Source: Tubulanus polymorphus
Lineage: Eukaryota; Nemertea; Palaeonemertea; Tubulaniformes; Tubulanidae
Reading direction: 5' to 3'
Length of the DNA: 64,000 bases
Assembly: GCF_964204645.1 (NCBI RefSeq)
Contig: NC_134030.1
Coordinates: forward strand, 2,271,855-2,335,854
Shown here: positions 60,416-64,000 of the stretch, one piece after another
Layout of the letters: every line of letters starts with the position of its first letter
Position numbering within the stretch: position 1 is the stretch's first letter
Notes under the pieces: generated by a model
Databases searched by the model: none
The model's input: the letters and a program-made list of their open reading frames with translations, nothing else
What the model was told of the DNA's origin: nothing
Position numbers and translations under genes: made by a program

Positions 60416-63400
60416 TTAAGTTTTGAATGCGACTACCGGTGTTTTACTGATGACGTCATCCTCCGGATGTTGGTTAACTTCGTTCTGTTTGTTTCCGGTT
60501 CGCGTGAATGAATTGATCACTTGATTCCCGACGAAAAATAAAACTTCTACGAGCGCCAGTAAAGACGCACCGAGATACAATCCGGCAGTTCCACCAATAT
60601 CACCTGTACAATACAACATCAAACATTACACAAATATAACATTTTGACGTTTTTACTTTATCATAGTTATCTTCAGGAATATCGGATACTTTCCTATCTC
60701 AATATTCATGAAAATATCTAATATAATCAAAAGATGGAAAATGAATCATTAACTAAACAAAACCTTTTAGGTCTCGTTTTCCTTTTCTGAGTTTGGGATT
60801 CTCTTTATCCAATGGTTTATTACTCGAATATAGTTCTAATGAAAACTGAATTGAATCGTAAAATAAATTCATTTCAATAATCCATGAAACATGAACCAAA
60901 TATAGATTTAACAATCTCGAGTTGGTATAAATCACTGATTGGTCATGTATTTCATATATGGATAACAACCTTGAGATGATATCAATCACTGATTGGTGAT
61001 GTATTAACTAAACCTAATTTAGATTAAGAAAGAAATGTTTATTTGTTCTTGTTACTTACAAACCAATGAGAACCAAGAGTACGCTTCCGATTTCGACAAT
61101 TTCTGAATTTCCATCGTTCTAAAGAATACGTTCACATAAACAAAGTTGTTCCTGAAAGTTGAATTTAGGAAAAAATCAGACAGGTCTTAATCTGCTATAA
61201 AGAGTTCATGATAGAACTAGAAAATGAATCTGTGGGGGATGAAAGAGGCGCAACCGGCTGCACCCCTCAGACAGGCTGTAGCCCACCTCCTTATGAAATG
61301 TGTAGCCTGTACGCGTGCCCACCCTCAGATGAACCACTCTCAGTAACCCGTCTCCTCCCCCTGAGAAAATCTACAGGCCCGTTGCTACCGCGAAGAAGAA
61401 GAATGACAAAAATATACAAAACATGACGATGACGACGACGATGATGATATCGAAGATGATGATGATGAAGATGACGAAGACGTTATGAAACTAAAAATGA
61501 GCATGAAGTGTATAAGATGAAAATAAAGATACAAACTATTGCTTACTGAATGAAAGTGTCATCAATTTGTATCGAGTTTTCAAACTTTAGCATGTGTTCC
61601 ATCAGTTTGTTTTTCGATTCGACACTTTTTCTGTGGTATTCTTTCAGTTCCAGGTCGATCTTCAAAGCATCTTCGGTTTGTTGCCGCAACGTGATCATGT
61701 TAGTCGTTATCGTCGGTATAATCTTCGTCACTGGGTCACTCGTCGACGGAAATGTTGATTGAACATTCTGAGCCACATACTCGAACGCCGATTGAAAAGT
61801 TCTGTAGAGAAAAATAATAAATTAATTTGAAAAAATTTCTTTATTAGAAATTATAAATTCATTTGTTCACGCAAACGGGAGACACACCACGTGCGATTCT
61901 ATGATAAACATTTTTACAATTAAAAAACGCTCATATTATCATATTATATATATATATTGATAACTAATAATTTATATTTTATGAAATTGTATACGTTATG
62001 AGGAGAGAATCCCACAATGATAATAAAAAGTCCGAAAATGAAACTTCGAGATAGTAGTTTATTTCAACGTTTCGACTATATCCTAATAGTCATCTTCAGG
62101 AATAATAGTCATCTTCATTATTCCTGAAGATGACTATTAGGATATAGTCGAAACGTTGAAATAAACTACTATCTCGAAGTTTCATTTTCGGACTTTTTAT
62201 TATCATTGTGGGATTCTCTCCTCATCGCGTCAACACGGATATAGTGTTCTACCAATCGTGTATACGTTACTTTTCTAGTTCCACGAATGCCGACGAGATT
62301 TTCGGGAAATCGTTAGATGAAAATTCACCCAAAATCCACAGCAGGTCATCGACGTAAAACATACTATGATTGCAAACTTTTAGAACGTCTGTCATTCTCC
62401 CTATGACGTGACCGTTATTGGTTACATTTTGAAAAGGTCGTAAGAAGTTTTTGTCCGCGTCGTCCATCATCTTTTTCAGATCGATATCACTCGATTGATC
62501 GGGTTGAATTTCTTCTAGAGCATTTGTCAATTTAGTGTAGGCGAAGTCTATAGACAATTGATGAGTGTTAGTTTTAGCCACCATGTTTTGCACTTTGGTA
62601 AGAATATTCCCGAGTTGATCGTAAAGGTTTAAAGCGGTTTCGCCGATATCGCTCGCGTATTTCGTGTAGTTTTGAATCGAATTTTCAAACTCTGTCCATT
62701 CGTACGCGGTCGGTGGTTTAGAGTCGAAATTCTGGATTTGTTGAATTGTATTGTCTGCCGCCCAAGCGATATCGTCGCTCCTTAACAAAAGTTGGTCTAA
62801 AGTGTCTTTTATCTTTCCGAGTTCGTCGGATAGAATCGTCGCTGGAAAACGTCTCAGAGGATCTTCGGTATCGTCGTCTGGTTTCTCGTTCTCTTCTTTC
62901 AAACTCAAATAGACGTCGAAGAATTCGTAATAAACTCGATATTGAACGTCGGAAACTCGATCGAAAATTTCGTAAACTTCACCGGCGCTCGCAATGTAGT
63001 CATCTTTCGGTTTTGACCTCGACAACAGGTAATCTCGCATTATATCTAAATGCGGACGAACTTCTAACTTTAAGGCTTGTCTGAATTCGGCTAACGGAGT
63101 TAGAATCATCGGTTCAATTCGATCAACCGCTGATACTTTCAAATAGTTTTTCTTGGTTTTTTCCAATTCTTCCACAATGGTGTAAAATGCATTGTATACA
63201 TCTATTGACGCATTGTCGACCACATCAATATTAGCTTTCAGAAACGTCGACAAAGCATTTATATGTGATTTGGTATCAACCAAATCGTTGTTGAATTTTG
63301 CGATTATCTTTAGGTCTTGGGTTTTTATTTTCGGGTCGACCCGATGAATGGCGTCCATTGAAGTCTGATAGTCGGAGACCAGAGTTTCTTCATGACTGTA

Positions 63401-64000
63401 TCTAGCCGATATGGTTTTAGCCATATAAGACGATAGCGACGAATAACTAATTTGCGATTCGTATGAGATTTTCTGACAAGGAATTGAACATTGTGAATTA
63501 CAAATTGATGAATTCCTTTTTACTTTGGCTGAAATGAATAACAAAAAAACATTTAATGAAATTAAATCTAAAACTTGTTAATCTACCAAACTTTTTCTAT
63601 TTTACTGTAACTTTGAACACAGTAATGTTAATGCAAATCATATAGTAACTATGTCCGAAGTTCCGTGTACAAATGTAACTGATAGTAAAACATAGCAATG
63701 ATAAAAATAGTGATTCAGAGCGATAGTGTTATGAAGATTCAAAAGCTGTTTTACACACGTAGTTTAACAGACAGACAGAATTTTGATTTTTTGTATTCTA
63801 CTTAAATCGTTCCATTTTACTGTGTCATTGTTTAGTTCAGTACGCAACTTGTTTAGTTTTACTTTGCACGCGATTTGTAAATCTGATCTGCAAGTTATTC
63901 AGCGATTCATGGAGATACGTTATGGAGGTTCAAGTGTAGCTTTACATAGTTGAACAGATAGAAATATGAATAAATGTTTGACTGAATAAAACGTACACAG
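60416..64000 (-). CDS. second DEG/ENaC channel paralogue, 3' part, runs off the window
   Basis: Model complement(join(60416..60603,61060..61151,61547..61801,62271..63528,63997..64000)), 1797 nt, 598 aa visible, in phase. The last four bases of the window are the end of the exon equal to exon 5 of the copy at 28333, so four and a fraction upstream exons lie outside. The visible part has CQKISYESQISY, the large helical insertion, NNFVYVNVFLRTMEIQ, and TM2 with CDIGGTAGLYLGAS. Exon borders and phases equal those of the first copy. Introns are also alike, apart from a foldback element at 61999-62222 and a GAT/GAC-rich stretch near 61430-61490. The two channel genes point towards each other, 25.6 kb apart. 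The C-terminal tail differs (EDDVISKTPVVAFKT). Confidence 0.95.
61430..61482. repeat. GAT/GAC-rich microsatellite in a DEG/ENaC intron
   Basis: Imperfect run of ATGACGACGACGATGATGAT-type triplets. Absent from the first channel copy. Confidence 0.8.
61999..62222. repeat. long foldback element in a DEG/ENaC intron
   Basis: Nearly perfect arms of about 105 bases, outer ends GAGAGAATCCCACAATGATA and TATCATTGTGGGATTCTCTC. Each arm contains CCTGAAGATGACTATTAGGA then TATAGTCGAAACGTTG, in opposite orientation. Absent from the first channel copy, so inserted after the duplication. Confidence 0.9.

Overview
The window is nuclear DNA of an invertebrate animal. The genes have many exons with GT-AG introns, AATAAA signals lie downstream, the intergenic DNA is AT-rich, and small foldback transposons are dense. 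The gene content (an initiator-type caspase pair with death folds, a DEG/ENaC channel family, a serpin, UBE2Z, and a peroxisomal enoyl-CoA reductase) fits a marine lophotrochozoan such as a mollusc, annelid, brachiopod or nemertean. I cannot narrow it further from sequence alone.

Layout. 0.6-2.8 kb: a serpin whose body lies in one exon, preceded by a small exon that encodes a membrane segment (+). 4.1-6.3 kb: a seven-exon UBE2Z E2 ubiquitin-conjugating enzyme (+). 7.6-10.0 kb: an eight-exon PECR-like reductase ending in a peroxisomal -SKL signal (-), head-to-head with 10.3-15.0 kb: caspase A, with two death folds and a caspase domain (+). 19.0-26.1 kb: caspase B, a tandem duplicate of A including flanks (+). 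Its second death-fold exon has been destroyed by an inversion and by an insertion carrying a minisatellite. 28.3-34.8 kb: a complete nine-exon DEG/ENaC channel (+), 911 aa, with about 450 extra helical residues in its extracellular part. 34.8-54.6 kb: a gene-poor stretch of foldback elements, SINE-like pieces and three GC-rich promoter or first-exon candidates. 54.6-56.2 kb: a 519-aa disordered protein of unknown family (+). 58.8-59.6 kb: a 34-bp minisatellite. 60.4-64.0 kb: the 3' part of a second DEG/ENaC paralogue (-), running off the right edge.

All multi-exon models were built by hand. Every splice junction joins in phase and every total is a multiple of three, so the UBE2Z, PECR, caspase and DEG/ENaC models are strong. 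Two local duplications stand out: the caspase tandem pair and the inverted DEG/ENaC pair. In both, the copies differ in domain architecture or in patches of divergence. This suggests lineage-specific expansion of death signalling and of ligand- or force-gated channels.

The most unusual observations are the DEG/ENaC extracellular helical insertion, the mechanism by which caspase B lost a death fold, the membrane-linked serpin without a normal hinge, and a recurring hairpin in the foldback elements that matches most of a type I hammerhead-ribozyme layout.
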